Shown: in pieces, positions 14,724 through 26,879 of the stretch | Position numbering within the stretch: the first letter of the stretch is position 1 | How the letters are laid out: the number at the start of each line of letters is the position of its first letter | NCBI GenBank assembly: GCA_034769895.1 | Contig: CM068368.1 | Location: forward strand, 338,791,076 to 338,855,075 | Length of the DNA: 64,000 nt | Source: Magicicada septendecula | Taxonomy: Eukaryota > Arthropoda > Insecta > Hemiptera > Cicadidae | Direction of reading: 5' to 3' | Notes under the pieces: generated by a model | Database searches by the model: none | What the model saw: the letters and a program-made list of their open reading frames with translations, nothing else | What the model was told of the DNA's origin: nothing | Made by a program: the position numbers and the translations under genes

Positions 14724-14735
14724 ATATATATATAT
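14724..14735. repeat. Short (AT)n at right edge of block 1
   Basis: ATATATATATAT directly follows the TGTAACA end and would be the other half of the target tract. Confidence 0.8.
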
Positions 14736-15839
14736 TGCAAGAGTACACAGGATATGAAGTTCATTTACGTGGAATACTAATGCTATATAACATTTTCTGA
14801 TGGCCATAGACATGTTTTAAATTGATTTTGTTCTTCCTTTGTAAAGTAGTCATACGTTTTGAATCAAGCTATGTTTTAAAAAGTATGTTATGTCAAAATA
14901 TTCACAATTTTATTCTCTTTCATGTCATGTAAAATATATGTGTAAGTGCGCGGGTGTGCGTGTGATTTACATTTTATTTAATAACTTCGAGCGAAATTAA
15001 CATTTCATTCTGAAACTTGGACAGAGTATTCTCATGGTTATAAGCTACACTTTTCATATACTCAATTCTACACACCTATAATTTTTATGTGTGTTTTTTT
15101 TTTAATGAATTCAATCTTCTTTTATTCTCGTTATCTTATAGAAAGTAATAAAATTTGTAGATTAGATCTAGACAGGCCTTTGCAGAATCGGACAGAGTTT
15201 AAGCCGGATTTCAGTCTGTCTGTGTTCTCATCTGTGACGTTGCTAAAGTTTCAACCAATCAGAGGGTCTAAAATTTATTTGAGTCGGACGCTTTTAGCGG
15301 ACGGACCGCTCAGTTTCTTCTTAGGACTCTTTATAGGAAGACGTACTCGCTGCCACGAGTTTTTCGTGACAAGACAGGTCGTTTTCCTGTAGACTTAGAA
15401 GCTGGTTCACGGTTCGAGTTCTTCGAAACCATTACCACTTATAGAACTCAATTAATAAATAGATCATTCTAGTGCTTTTCGCGTAGAGTAGAAGATTTTC
15501 CGGAGTAGGAGCAAAATATCTGCCGAGATGTTTTGATAGTTACACGAGAACACTTCAAGAATCCGGAGTTTGTGTAAGATCAATACACCCAGATCTATTG
15601 TACCCTGTTTCAAATCCCTGAGATTACGTAAATTTAAATTGTAAACAGTAGCAGTTCATATCGCAGTGTCTGTACGTGCCGAGACGTAATTATTCAGCGT
15701 TAGTGATCTTCGAACGGTCGACGAGCAGAGTTCCAGTCATGTGGCTACAGTGGAATTCAACAGAACAAGTAACATAGTTGTAAAATAAGCCCATAGACTC
15801 AATTTTTAAAGACAAATTTTTAAATAAACACTTTTATAT
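14736..15839. other. Unassigned, with promoter-like segment
   Basis: No coding family recognised. Around 15250-15345 there is AACCAATCAGAG (CCAAT box) followed about 70 bases later by CTCTTTATAGGAAG (TATA-like) in a GC-richer context, which could be a solo-LTR promoter or an orphan promoter. The short open frame at 15087-15392 across it has no recognisable motif. Confidence 0.35.
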
Positions 15840-16804
15840 TATAAATTAATAAGACCACCCACCACAACATAAAATGGCGGCATTCAATTCGTTATTTAAC
15901 AGAATGTACAAAATCCCCCTAAACAAGCAAGAAACAGACAAAGAAAGAAATATAATATACCGAATTGCTCATGAAAATGGATACAATAAAAATACTATAA
16001 ACAAAATAGAAAATAAAAACAAATATAAAATAAAAACTGAACAATTAAGAATTAATCAAAATGAACAACATATAAATAATAACAACAAAAAATGGACCAC
16101 ATTCACATACATAAACAATAAAATGACAAAGTTAACAAAATTATTTAAAAACACATATATCAAAATAGCATACAAAACTAATAAAAATAATTTACAAAAG
16201 CTAAATAAAACACAACAAAGATAATATAACTACTAACGGTATATACAAAATGAATGCCAAGATTGCAATAAATGTTACATAGGCAAACAAAAAAACAGCT
16301 GAAAAAACGTTATTTTGAACACCTAAACGCATACAAAAAACCAGAAATATATAAATCCAATTTAGCCACACATGCAATAAACACGGGACATGAATTCCCA
16401 GACATAACCAATATGACACTAATAAAACACATACCATACAAAGGGACCATAATGAACATTTGGGAAAATTTACAAATATACAAACATAAAACACAAAACA
16501 AACTAATACCCGAACAAATACAAATCAATACAAAACAAGACACAATTTTCAAAGCACTCAACATCAAAAATACACAAAATACTAATACACACACCACAAT
16601 CACACACAAAAATACCACTTTGAAATACCAGAAACCAACAGGAGACCACAATGGCGACAGACCAACACATAGTTACTTCACTAGAAGCAGAATCGCGAAG
16701 GCTGAAGATGAGAACACAGTAGCTCTCGAAACATGTTCCTAGTAAGGAAAATAAAATATCTTGAGGTAATTTCAATATAAATAATAAATATAAATTAATA
16801 AGAC
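15840..16804 (+). mobile_element. 5'-truncated Penelope-like element with 16-bp TSD
   Basis: Identical 16-bp sequences tataaattaataagac at 15840-15855 and 16789-16804 bracket the insertion, which therefore spans 15856-16788. It begins inside the RT-thumb coding region and keeps the linker and GIY-YIG endonuclease region. PLEs normally encode RT plus GIY-YIG, so the first two thirds are missing, as expected from incomplete target-primed reverse transcription. It lies between the two long non-coding blocks. Confidence 0.85.
15856..16743 (+). pseudogene. PLE RT C-terminus and GIY-YIG endonuclease, frameshifted
   Basis: The first frame reads HPPQHKMAAFNSLFNRMYKIPLNKQ-like sequence, matching the HP.QHK.AAF...R...IPL motif after the PLE RT, and stops near 16223. 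A second frame holds CQDCNKCYIGK (the CxxC...YIG start of GIY-YIG), then RYFEHLNA, LATHAINTGHEF and a C-terminal segment to ALETCS with a stop at 16741-16743. At least one shift and one stop lie between about 16215 and 16300, so it is not translatable as one protein. The 3' part contains CTGAAGATGAG...CTCTCGAAAC, similar to modules at other PLE ends here. Confidence 0.8.
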
Positions 16805-16905
16805 AATAGTAAATTTTAATATTTTAATTTAATTAATTTTCCTACCTCCAGATATAGACTGTGTTGTAATAATTTCTATATTACCTATCTATGCAGTTTT
16901 AAAAT

Positions 16906-16915
16906 TGTATCGTTG

Positions 16916-16953
<38 letters not shown>
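16906..16953. repeat. TGTATCGTTGCAA motif plus (AT)18
   Basis: TGTATCGTTGCAA at 16906-16918 runs directly into perfect AT repeats ending at 16953, where the next long block starts. Confidence 0.9.
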
Positions 16954-16956
<3 letters not shown>

Positions 16957-17012
16957 AATATAATAAAATTTTGTGTTTGCTTTTGTATTGTATTGAGTTA
17001 TTAGTTAATCAA

Positions 17013-17031
17013 GCCCCACCTTGGGTTCGTC
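17013..17031 (-). other. tRNA-Lys-like primer-binding site, reverse orientation
   Basis: Minus-strand reading GTTACAACGTGACGAA then CCCAAGGTGGGGCTTG. The second part matches the CCCAACGTGGGGCTCG portion of a tRNA-Lys primer site with two differences, and the GTTACA before it looks like an LTR end. The block edge is about 60 bp further on in this orientation. Confidence 0.45.
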
Positions 17032-20000
17032 ACGTTGTAACTAAACGACGTTGAGTGAGTGTAGTGTTTTATTTTAAATTAGCTTGTAATTGATCTAGTA
17101 GTATTACTCTTCAATCCTCACGTCGTAATATAATTATCAATGATTGGTGTTGTTTTTTGTTGTTTAATAATCAATTGAAATAGCAAGGTTATTGTTTAAA
17201 ATAATGTTTATGTTTAAAAGGACTGTAATAACTGTTCTCTTGATGTATCTACCTCCCCACTTACCATCCGTGAACGTCTTCAAACTTCCTAATATGTTGC
17301 TCTATCTCACTGGAAAGACATGAGTAACACACAAAATACTTCACCTTGATATGAACATATACACAGTACATAAAATGATAATGATACTTAATCGTGGATT
17401 GAATATTCAAATACTGGCCGCTGGAATATTACCGCCACCTTGAGAAACAATTGCTTCTAAAATGCAAGTTATTTGTGCCTATTTAAAAGAAATAAATACT
17501 CTCTGTTCACTGGTAAGATATTTAGGCGTTTATTAACATTGGTTAAATTAAATGAAATCCTTTTTTTTTTAAAACAATAAATAGATCTTTAAAAACAACA
17601 AAGTTAATTATTTTCTGAAAATTCTTCAGCTCAGGGCTGGTAACACTGGTACAATATACAATATTATGGTAATTCTTGTTATGTTAATTTTGGTTATTAT
17701 AGTTACCAAATTTTCATGGATTCTTTGAATTTACATGATGCAAGATACAAAGATGCTTGTAAAGAATAATGTTTATTCATATAGAATGATCAAAAGATAA
17801 AAAATTAAAAATAGTTAACCTCAATACGATATTAAAATTACCGTATTGTCGTACAGCAAGTATGTTGCAGTTAGTTATTCAAAGCTGTGTAACACGTGTT
17901 ATAAACGTTACACTATAAAACAATATTACTGGTTTAATTATTATTATGAACTGGATTTGATAAAGAATAGAAAAATTCTTCTTATTGAGTCTATTCAAAA
18001 AAGTATTGTTAATGACTGGCGTGACTCTCTGTTGGCAAAGAAATATTTGTTGGTTATAGGTTAGTTTACCTATAGATGAGAGTAAGTTAACAAAATAAGT
18101 TATTCACTATTATTGAAATCTTAATACTATTTTCAAAAACATTATTTATCGTAACAAGATGGATAATTAACGGCAGTGATTGTTCTCGTATGTAAAATCA
18201 TTATTTATCAAGTACAACTGGGATTGTAGTCAAGTAAGCGACTATATTTTACAAGTGTTGTTTGCGGTATTTATCATTACTTCGACTTCTGTTATTATTT
18301 TTTCTTACATAAATATTAAAATATTTTAATTAAATATTTAAATTAAACGAGAACTTTTATTCATTGTGCCTGATAATATATCATCGTTCGCTATATTAAC
18401 CATGCATAGTGTGTGTGTGCTTGGCTAACGTAGTCCGCTATAATATTCGTCAACTGAATGAATTATATTTTCATTTTATTTAAAAATTCGTTAACTGATA
18501 ATACCCCCTGCATATTTCACTTAACATTGCCTTTATTATACACTGGCAATGTTTTAATAATTCACTTTATTACTCGTAGCACTGTCACACGAGAAAAAAT
18601 TAGTCTTCAGTTGAGGTTAGTTATAATTGTTTACTATTAGATGCGCAGATTTCAAAATGTCTTCTTGATGACTGTCGCGGGCTCCGCTCGCATCGGTGGC
18701 TGAAAGACAATTAATTCTTCTCATCGAAGCTCCTGCTCGCGTCTGGTAAAATCAGATCATCCTATTGGTGTAGAAGTCTGTACTCTCTACCCCAAATGCC
18801 TTGGTTATATTAAAATTTTAATTTTTAGCGTCTATGCTTTGGGTTCGAGACTCAGCTATGACGCGTTCATTCCCATTCGGAAATGACAGAAAATCTTATA
18901 ATATTCATAAGTTTCTTATTAATCGTCTGATCGTCATTTGAATAGTCGCATTGTTTTGTGGATACTTGTGTCTTTAATTTAAGTCCAAACAAGTAATAAA
19001 TCCGTCCATTAACAACTCACTTCACTTTATACAATACACATATAGTGGCTCTTAATAAAAATAAGTTTTTCCACTATATTTTGGTGTTATTATAACATAA
19101 TGCTTAAACTTAAACGTTTAGAGTCCATATCTCTCATTATCTAACACGTAATATTAACATATTTGTGGTTTAAGCAAAATGCATTCATGGCGTACAAGCC
19201 ATACATGACCAAGCATTTGTATTTGCTTATATCACCATTATTTCTTATACTAATACATATCTTTGGTATTAAAATGTTATTTAACACTTTTACATATATT
19301 TGCTGATACTTTACTCCAGCAAATGTTATCTTATTTACACATATAGCATTGTTTAAAATACACTATGCTATTATTTCGCCATTCTGTCACTCTTATTTAG
19401 TTATTTTTATTCATATATTATATGCATTATTGATAACTAAAGTGTACACAGACATTGTACATGGTCTGTTTAGTGCATTTACTAACCTTTTGTTAGTTGA
19501 AATTTCTTTAAGTTACAGTATGATGGTTATTTACACCTAGTCCTATGATCACAGTTAATTAGTTTATTAAATTATAGTTATTAAATTACTTATACAATGA
19601 TTGTGAGGTATTCTCATAGTTGAATTGAACATTCTTCTAACTACTGGTAAACTTTCTTACTCTCTCTTTACAAGTTTTGTTATGGTTTTTGATTAACTCT
19701 CTAGTCACTTGGGATTCTGTCTAATTTGTTTATTGTTTTTATTAATAATCTGACTTATATAGTTGTGTTCTTCAGTTCATAAGGTATTCATTGTCTTGTA
19801 CATTTGTTCTTATTTGGTCTCTGTTTGAAACAATTACTGGTAATTACTTTATCTAATTATTGTGTATGATTTTATGTTGTAGGTCCTGTTCAGATGAGGT
19901 TATGTGTTACTGAGTTAGCAACAATATGCCTCTTACTTTATTCAATATTCAGCTTAAATACTGTCATGTCATTATGGCATGTTACTACCATTGTTTATTA

Positions 20001-20936
20001 CTATGTTTTACACACTTTGTACACATTTTACACTATATGTTTATACAATAATACTTGGTTTTTTACTTAACTATGTTACACATTTTGGTGGGTTGCATCT
20101 TGGTTTGTATACCTTGGTTTGTTTCTTTTTAACAAATTAGTTTGTTTACTACTTACTGGTTATAAAATTTATCTACATTTTGTCCTGTGTTACTATGACA
20201 TTCAGGCACATTCCATATCAAGGATTATATAGCTTTTATTATTGGTCTTTTTGAGCAATTATTTCTCTTTTCAGTTCCATTAAATTGGTGGTCTTACTAA
20301 GTATGTTTGTGGTTTTACAATCTTGGATTACAATTGGTACACTAATTGTTTGCGTATTTCACTTGATAACCGTTGATTTCACTTATTAATTTTTATTCAC
20401 TTCCCTTTGTCATAAACACTTCACTCATATTGTCTGTGTTGCTTATTTGGGGTAGTGTCATTACACTATTTATTGTTGCACTTATATAAAGTATTCACTA
20501 TTATTGTTTGTGATCACTTACTAAGGTTCAACACTTGGTTTTTTATTATATTGGTTTCACTATGTCCTTCCTTGATAGATAGTTTTTATTAATACTAATC
20601 TTGTAATCATTATTCTTATTTTGGTTATTATACTAGTTGCATTTCCTTCCATATTTTGGGAATGCTGGTGTCTGGTTCTAGTTATACTTAATCTTCATTC
20701 TTCATGGTACATTTCTTCTTATTCTTCTGGTTATTCAATTGTTTATTCTTCATTTTAATTGTTTGTCACTTGTAAGGCATTTTTTGGTTCCTCGCTATTT
20801 GTGATAACTCATGTTCATTTAATATAGTTATAATTTTCAATATTTTCACTCATTATTATGATAATCATTATCTTATATTTGTCTCACTATTATGGTAAAT
20901 TAGTTTATCCTCTCACTATGATAATTACATTTAATA

Positions 20937-21060
20937 CGTCTCTTCCTTATGATGATAGTAATTCTTGGTATATCCCCTCACTATTTTGATCTATTGGTTC
21001 GTCTCTTCCTTATGATGATAGTAATTCTTGGTATATCCCCTCACTATTTTGATCTATTGG
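20937..21060. repeat. 63-bp-period exact tandem duplication
   Basis: The sequence from 20937 repeats from 21000 without a mismatch for 61 bases (CGTCTCTTCCTTATGATG ... ATCTATTGG). Perfect identity points to a recent duplication within an otherwise decayed block. Confidence 0.95.
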
Positions 21061-22088
21061 GCCTATATGCTAACGTATTATATTGATCCATTGCATTCTC
21101 TCTTTCTTCTTTCTACTCGATGATATATTTTTATGATTCTTCTTTCTTCTTCGTTGGGTTGCTTTAACATTATTCATTTATAGATACACTTTTGATTTTC
21201 ATACTTCTGTTCCTTCTTCCATGTTTGATGAAATATGCTTATGGAACACTTTTATTTGACGTATTATATTATTTTTATGTAACCGTTATTTTGATACGTT
21301 ACATATGCCTTCCTATAAGAATTGATTAATTCTGAATTCGTATACTTATTTTCTGAAGAATTCATCAATTGTTGTATATTTCCAAGTTGACTCTTATGTT
21401 CTTCTTATATCCCTCCATTCTCTTCTATTTGAATCATATTTATTTTTCTTTCCATGTAATTATCTCCCTTGTTTATTTACTTCCCTAATTCCCTAACATA
21501 ATTTTAGCTGGTGCAGTTCAGAGTGGCTCGCTGTGGCATACATCTCTGCTGGCCATACTAACATCAATAAATTCAGAGGTACATCATCTCTGTCAATAAT
21601 ATAAATGATTGCTGGAATAATTCATCAGTCACTTCATCTCAAAATATAAAGTAGTCGTTCTTTCGACAAATAATAAATATCCTTGGGATTATTTCACGCA
21701 TCTGCGGTTTATACATTATTATATTCTCCTCTTCTTGATTCATCTTAACTTAATTCTTCACATTTTACTGGGATAGTTTGTTTACATTTCATCACTGGTA
21801 TTTTCACATGATTTCCTTCGTTAGTATATTATTTTTCATTCTTCTTTGTCATCAATTAATCTTTTCTCTTGGTATTACATTGGACGTCACTTCATAATCT
21901 TCTTCATCTTCATGATCCACGTCTTTGTGTTACATTTCATTTAGTATAGGCTCTCTTTTGGTTTTTTCGCCTCGTGTTTGGGTATCATATATCTGTTCAT
22001 ATCAATAATATTCACTTGCTTCCACTTCTCCAACTTCTTATGTTGCTTTTTCTGTATATCATCTCGTATATTTCTTCCTTATTTTTGT

Positions 22089-22340
22089 AGTACGGGTAAG
22101 ATGTTAATAACTGGTTGGCTGGCTGTTGGAAATATCATTTTGCCATGGATGTTGTGTGTCGGCCTCGTATAATTTTCTTTTACATTATATATTAGTAGTA
22201 CGGGTAAGATGTTAATAACTAGTTGACTGGCTCTTGGAAATATCATTTTGCCGTAGGTCTTGGGTGTATTTCTCGTATATCTCTTTTTTATATTAGTACG
22301 GGTAAGATGGTAAATTACTGTTGACTGACTCTAGGAATTT
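22089..22340. repeat. Three-copy minisatellite, about 100-bp unit
   Basis: AGTACGGGTAAGATG starts copies at 22089, 22198 and 22294 (spacings 109 and 96). Each is followed by TTAATAACT-like, CTGGCTSTTGGAAATATCA-like and ATTTTGCC-like segments, with decay increasing towards the third copy. Confidence 0.85.
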
Positions 22341-23229
22341 TTATTTTATCTCATATATGCCATTGGTGTTAGGTGTCCTTATAACCCATGTTATAAGGGA
22401 TAATCAATTAAGTAAGTTTAAATGGTGTGAAGATGTGTTATCACCTAAAAATAAATAAGAATGAAACCAATGGTTAACAAACGTTGCTCAATAGCTGTTA
22501 AAAAATTGTTCAATTAAATTTATGAATAGGATATGGCTGAAGGAATGATACAGACCATAGGCCTAAATGTTATGTTTTATGTAATAAAGAATAGTGAGTA
22601 ATAGCCAAATTATTAACAATGGCAATTTAAATAAATAAGAAGGTGAATCAATACAGATCAAATAACACTGGAAAATCAGTTAGGAAATAGTTAACAGACC
22701 ATAATGTAAAAACTAATGGGAACATACAATTAGTATAAAAACAGATCCAAAACACCACAACAAATAAACAAATAAATTATAATAACACAACAAAACACAT
22801 TAGGGTAAAATAAAATGTAATTTGTGTAAAATAAGTAAATAGAATCAGTTACTACTTAGGCCTATGAAATGCCTAAATGTCAAAAAACAAATAACTACAA
22901 ATTGTAAAAAATTAAAAAGGAAATTAACAAATCCAAGGCAAAGAACTAGCCATGGATAATTTGTGAATCATATTAAAAGAAAAATGTTAGAATAAGAACT
23001 TAAAATAAAAAAGAAAAGTAATTAACAAATGTTAACACAATTGTATAAACAATAATACATTATAGAACCCAACCTTATGGGATGTCAAAATAATCTTTGA
23101 AAGGAAATACAAACAGTAGTGATAATATTTAATACATAGGAAGGAAGACGGAAGAATAAAAGCAATCAGAAGATATACAGTAATTTTGAATAACAATTCA
23201 AAATTGATAACAATGGTTATATGTCAAGA

Positions 23230-23560
23230 TTAACCAATCGGAATTAATTTGTAACCATGACAACGGACCGTTGGTTACGAATTTTCCGTTAAATCTTATT
23301 ACTCTTAAAGTGACGCTCTTCCAGAATAGACGCCAGGCCGTGAATGACCAAAATTTTAATATAAAATGTCAAAAAAAGTAAACCAAATTCCAAAAGATGA
23401 ACAAGTAAGAAGCAGACGATGTACGAGAACCTTTAACGGATGCCCAGGACCATTTTACCTGAAATTTAAATGAATAAATTACTACCACTAACATGAAAAG
23501 GACGCAAGACATACTTAAGCCCCAAGATCATTGAAAATTGATGAATAATGCCGCACCATT
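23230..23560 (+). promoter_or_regulatory. GC-richer promoter-like patch in block 2
   Basis: AACCAATCGG near 23235 (CCAAT-like) precedes a GC-richer stretch inside A-rich DNA, about 1.1 kb before the primer-site-like motif at 24335. The arrangement parallels block 1. Function is inferred only from position and composition. Confidence 0.25.
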
Positions 23561-24334
23561 TCATTTCAACTGAACGACTGTTTACATCAAGTATACTGAT
23601 TTGATAAGTATTATTAAATTATCCGATTTTCAGAAATAAATTCACTTTAAATATTTCTCACAGTAATATAAACTCTCACTATAAACTGAATATAATTTCT
23701 TTCAAAGATTAAGTAAAAATTAAGACACTGAAAATTTGTCAACTAATAAAATAACCTGTTGTTAAATTCCGAACTTTTGAAACACACTTTACTACACTTC
23801 AGGAACAAATTATAGTTACACATTATATTATTTAAGTACAAATAATGTAAGGTAGTGTACTTTTTATTGTAATCATTAATAATCCTTTTATCGTAATCTC
23901 AAGAACCTGGGTTTTGAACGGAACAAATTGTAAACAAACAAAACAGTCGCCATCTTTGACTGTATAATTCGTTCAAAATCGATTCACTAAACCCTAGAGA
24001 AATTGTCTCATAATAATTGTCGGTGCAAATTTATTAAAAAACAAAATATAATTTATGTCAAACGGAGTAATTAACAATCACCAATGAATAAACTAGTACT
24101 GAGTGTAACCACTGTTTTTTTATTTCATTAGGAAAGTGTATCATACATTTGTGCATTTTAGCGAACAACTAGGTTGACGGCAAGCGCTCATGTCGCAAAC
24201 TCAGCGAACTACCTGCTTGATTAAGAAGGTCGAATTACGAATTAAGGCAGGAATAAATTTGAATTCTTCACACCGCCTGAGCTGAGATCGCCCAATCATG
24301 CTAAATTTTTTTTAATTGTTTTAATTAAACAATT

Positions 24335-24351
24335 TGGCGCCACCCGGGATT
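24335..24351 (+). other. Primer-binding-site-like sequence
   Basis: TGGCGCCACCCGGGATT is the exact reverse complement of a plausible tRNA 3' end (AATCCCGGGTGGCGCCA, with CCA terminus and T-arm). It follows TTAAACAATT, which resembles an LTR end. Confidence 0.55.
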
Positions 24352-24532
24352 TATACACCCCTAGTGAACAACAGGTAAGGACTCCGATACTGGTTATTGT
24401 ACGTTCGCGACGGACACAATCTGCGTGAGTTACGTTCCAGAGCGACGACGGATTGGTAAGACTTGAGGGTATACACATTACCCCAATTACACTCTTACAC
24501 GTTTACAATGAGACGGACATCGTGTGATTACA

Positions 24533-24558
24533 ATATATATATATATATATATATATAT
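24533..24558. repeat. (AT)13 tract at right edge of block 2
   Basis: Perfect AT repeats following ATTACA and ending in TTGTACTG. Confidence 0.95.
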
Positions 24559-26429
24559 TGTACTGTTGTTTTTTACTGATATATAATATAATATTTGCAC
24601 CACGTTGGATGCGTCATTAATTGTACTGTAATTATTTCACCAGGTATGGTAATTATTTAATTAAGAAATTTACCTACTGTTATGTTTTTTGTTTATCAGT
24701 ACATGAAAAGAAACTCTCTTTCTTAGGGTTAATGATTATTAAGCTGTTAGAGCTTATTTCAGATCGTATATAGTATCTTCTTTTCTTTAAACCACACCAA
24801 ATACAGTTAGTATGTAGTATTTTGAGAAATAACCATGTAAAAATAAATAAATACCAGACTAATGTAACTTGACTGATTCTGAATTCTTCCAGCTGCCACG
24901 GGTTCACTTCTGGTTGATGTTTATTTTTTTTTCAAAAGCAATATAAGGCTTGGCGATCCGTTCCTTCACACAAATTTCTTATTGTTTTCACTGCTGAATG
25001 TTGTTTTCTAGGACGACTGCAACACAGATGTCTCCTCGGAATACTTAATTATCTTTTATGGCCACTTAAACTATTCTTTAGTCCAGGATTTCCCTCTTCT
25101 ATCGGCGTTCTGTTACGGATATGTTTATATTTCTCGTAATATTATTTATTTATTAAATATTATAATCAAAACTCTGGTATCACAAATTAAACTCCTTTAC
25201 TGTATTTTCTTTTACATATGACATTACTTTTATTAAATATAATTGAAGACTCCTGACGTTACTCTTATTAAAAATAAAATTAGACTAATAAACATTTCCT
25301 TTCATCTCTATACAATACAATTTTTTAACAATTTACAAATTTGCCACTTTGATAATTCCCTAATTTCTTTACATCTGTTTATCACATACCTATTAAAAAC
25401 ATATATCATTTTTCTATTTCTTATTAAACATCTTTATTTTACCTCTAATATTCGTAATTCTAGTTGTTATTTATTAAATTATAATTTTATTACTATTTAC
25501 TCTTATTATAACATTCATTCCAATTTCATATATTCTTTTCAGAACATATAACTGAATATTGTTTTATATCATATAGGAATCGACCTCTATGTTGACTGGG
25601 CGAGTCGATAGTCCCAATGTTTTTATTTACATTTTAAATCAGATGTTCCATTCAATACAAAATCTGCATCCTTTCTCTTTTAAAATTTATTACCTCCCTA
25701 TTATGTACTGTGTGCATTTTAACAGCAGTACAATATATATGAACAAAGTTAACTTTGCCATTCAAGTAAGAAGAATTGTATCTTACAACTCTCATTTTTT
25801 TACGATATTTCTAGTTTCTTATTGATTCGTGGTATGCACAACTTGTTCCTTTTTCATGACAACTTTCATCAGTATTTCTTGATATCTATCGCCAATTTAA
25901 AGATTATAATTAATTTTTCGATACACATAAACAGGTGATAATTTGCAAGTGCTGTCTGACTATTATACCCCAGTCGCACCTTGGATAACTTCGACTTGAT
26001 GGGTTAGATTGTAGCATAAAATATTTGATCGAATATTTGACCTGCGTGGTTGCTTCTAATAGGTCACGGATTTGAGAATATATTCGATGACCCAGGACTG
26101 TTGACCATCGTTTATCAATGGGTAGGATGTTCCTGACCACAATGAGTGCAGTTCGGATTCTTGCAGATTACCTTTTGTACAGAAATTTGTTTGACTCACG
26201 AGAACAAGGATAATGTAATAAATAACTTAATAAAACACAGTACTCACATAATATTTAAAAACAAAAACACCTAAAATCCATTCTATAAACTCTATTTTAA
26301 TATATACGTATGATTTATTTCATTGTATAATAATGATGTTTTCGTTCAGAGGAGTTAACGTATTTTCGTGTTACGTTACGAGTAATTAGATAGTACGTCA
26401 TTAATATTCATTGCTTCTTGTATATATGC
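24559..26429. other. Non-coding stretch, nothing recognised
   Basis: AT-rich DNA with several 75-100-codon frames of low complexity (Ile, Leu, Phe, Tyr rich). None shows family motifs. Confidence 0.4.
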
Positions 26430-26870
26430 GGGGAGCCTATGACATTCATTACATCCTGCATCTCAACCACCAGTAATCTCTGTTTTCCCAGTCAGTCTCC
26501 TTTAAATTCCTGCTCCTCATATCCTCTTCCAATCCTGTCTCCAAGTTCTTCCAGGGCTACTTCTTTTCCTGCGATTGAGCGGATGATACTCAAGTATCCT
26601 ACTAGCCAAGGCTGTCTTCTCTCATTCTGTGTATTTGTCCATACCACATTAACCTATGCTGTTCAATTATTCCATAAATACTTTTTTTGACATTTGTTAA
26701 ATGTTCTGTTTTATGTAAACTAATTTCAAGCCCCCACTTTGTACATTCATACATTAGCTTTCTCGTCATAAATGAGGGATCATATTTAACAGTAGGAATG
26801 GCAGGTTGATCATCTGCAGAAAGGAGCGTATAGTGACCCTCTGGTGCGATTTCTATTCCCACTCTCAAGC
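26430..26870 (-). pseudogene. LINE RT palm and C-terminus fragment, internally deleted
   Basis: The minus strand reads LLSADDQPAI then MTRKLMYECTKWGLEISLHKTEHL, matching the RT catalytic box (usually FADD) and the following K-W-GL.VN..KTE.L region. It then jumps to IIEQHRLMWYGQIHRMRED. After a stop at 26602-26604 and a shift it continues EEDMRSRNLKETDWENRDYWWL, the usual LINE C-terminus. The Phe before ADD is Ser and the thumb region between is deleted. It is clearly dead; the clade is RTE- or R1-like by memory only. Confidence 0.75.
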
Positions 26871-26879
26871 ATTTCCTGG

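Larger units (their letters stand above)
16954..24532. mobile_element. Long non-coding LTR-like block 2, possibly two units in inverted order
   Basis: The block starts TGTAATATAA and ends GTGTGATTACA, bordered by AT repeats. The top strand is T-rich to about 22380 and A-rich afterwards. The flip coincides with a 9-bp inverted repeat CCTTATAAC/GTTATAAGG (22377-22398). Primer-site-like sequences occur at both ends: on the minus strand at about 17013-17031 (CCCAAGGTGGGGCTTG in that orientation) and on the plus strand at 24335. The simplest reading is two related elements joined tail to tail. No gag, pol or env frame is seen; short open frames inside (for example 19349-19540) resemble nothing I know. 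Confidence 0.45.

Noticed and set aside
18660..18890. tRNA or SINE from GGTTCGAGACTC near 18840
   Set aside because: A B-box-like string exists, but no A box at the proper distance and no foldable cloverleaf.
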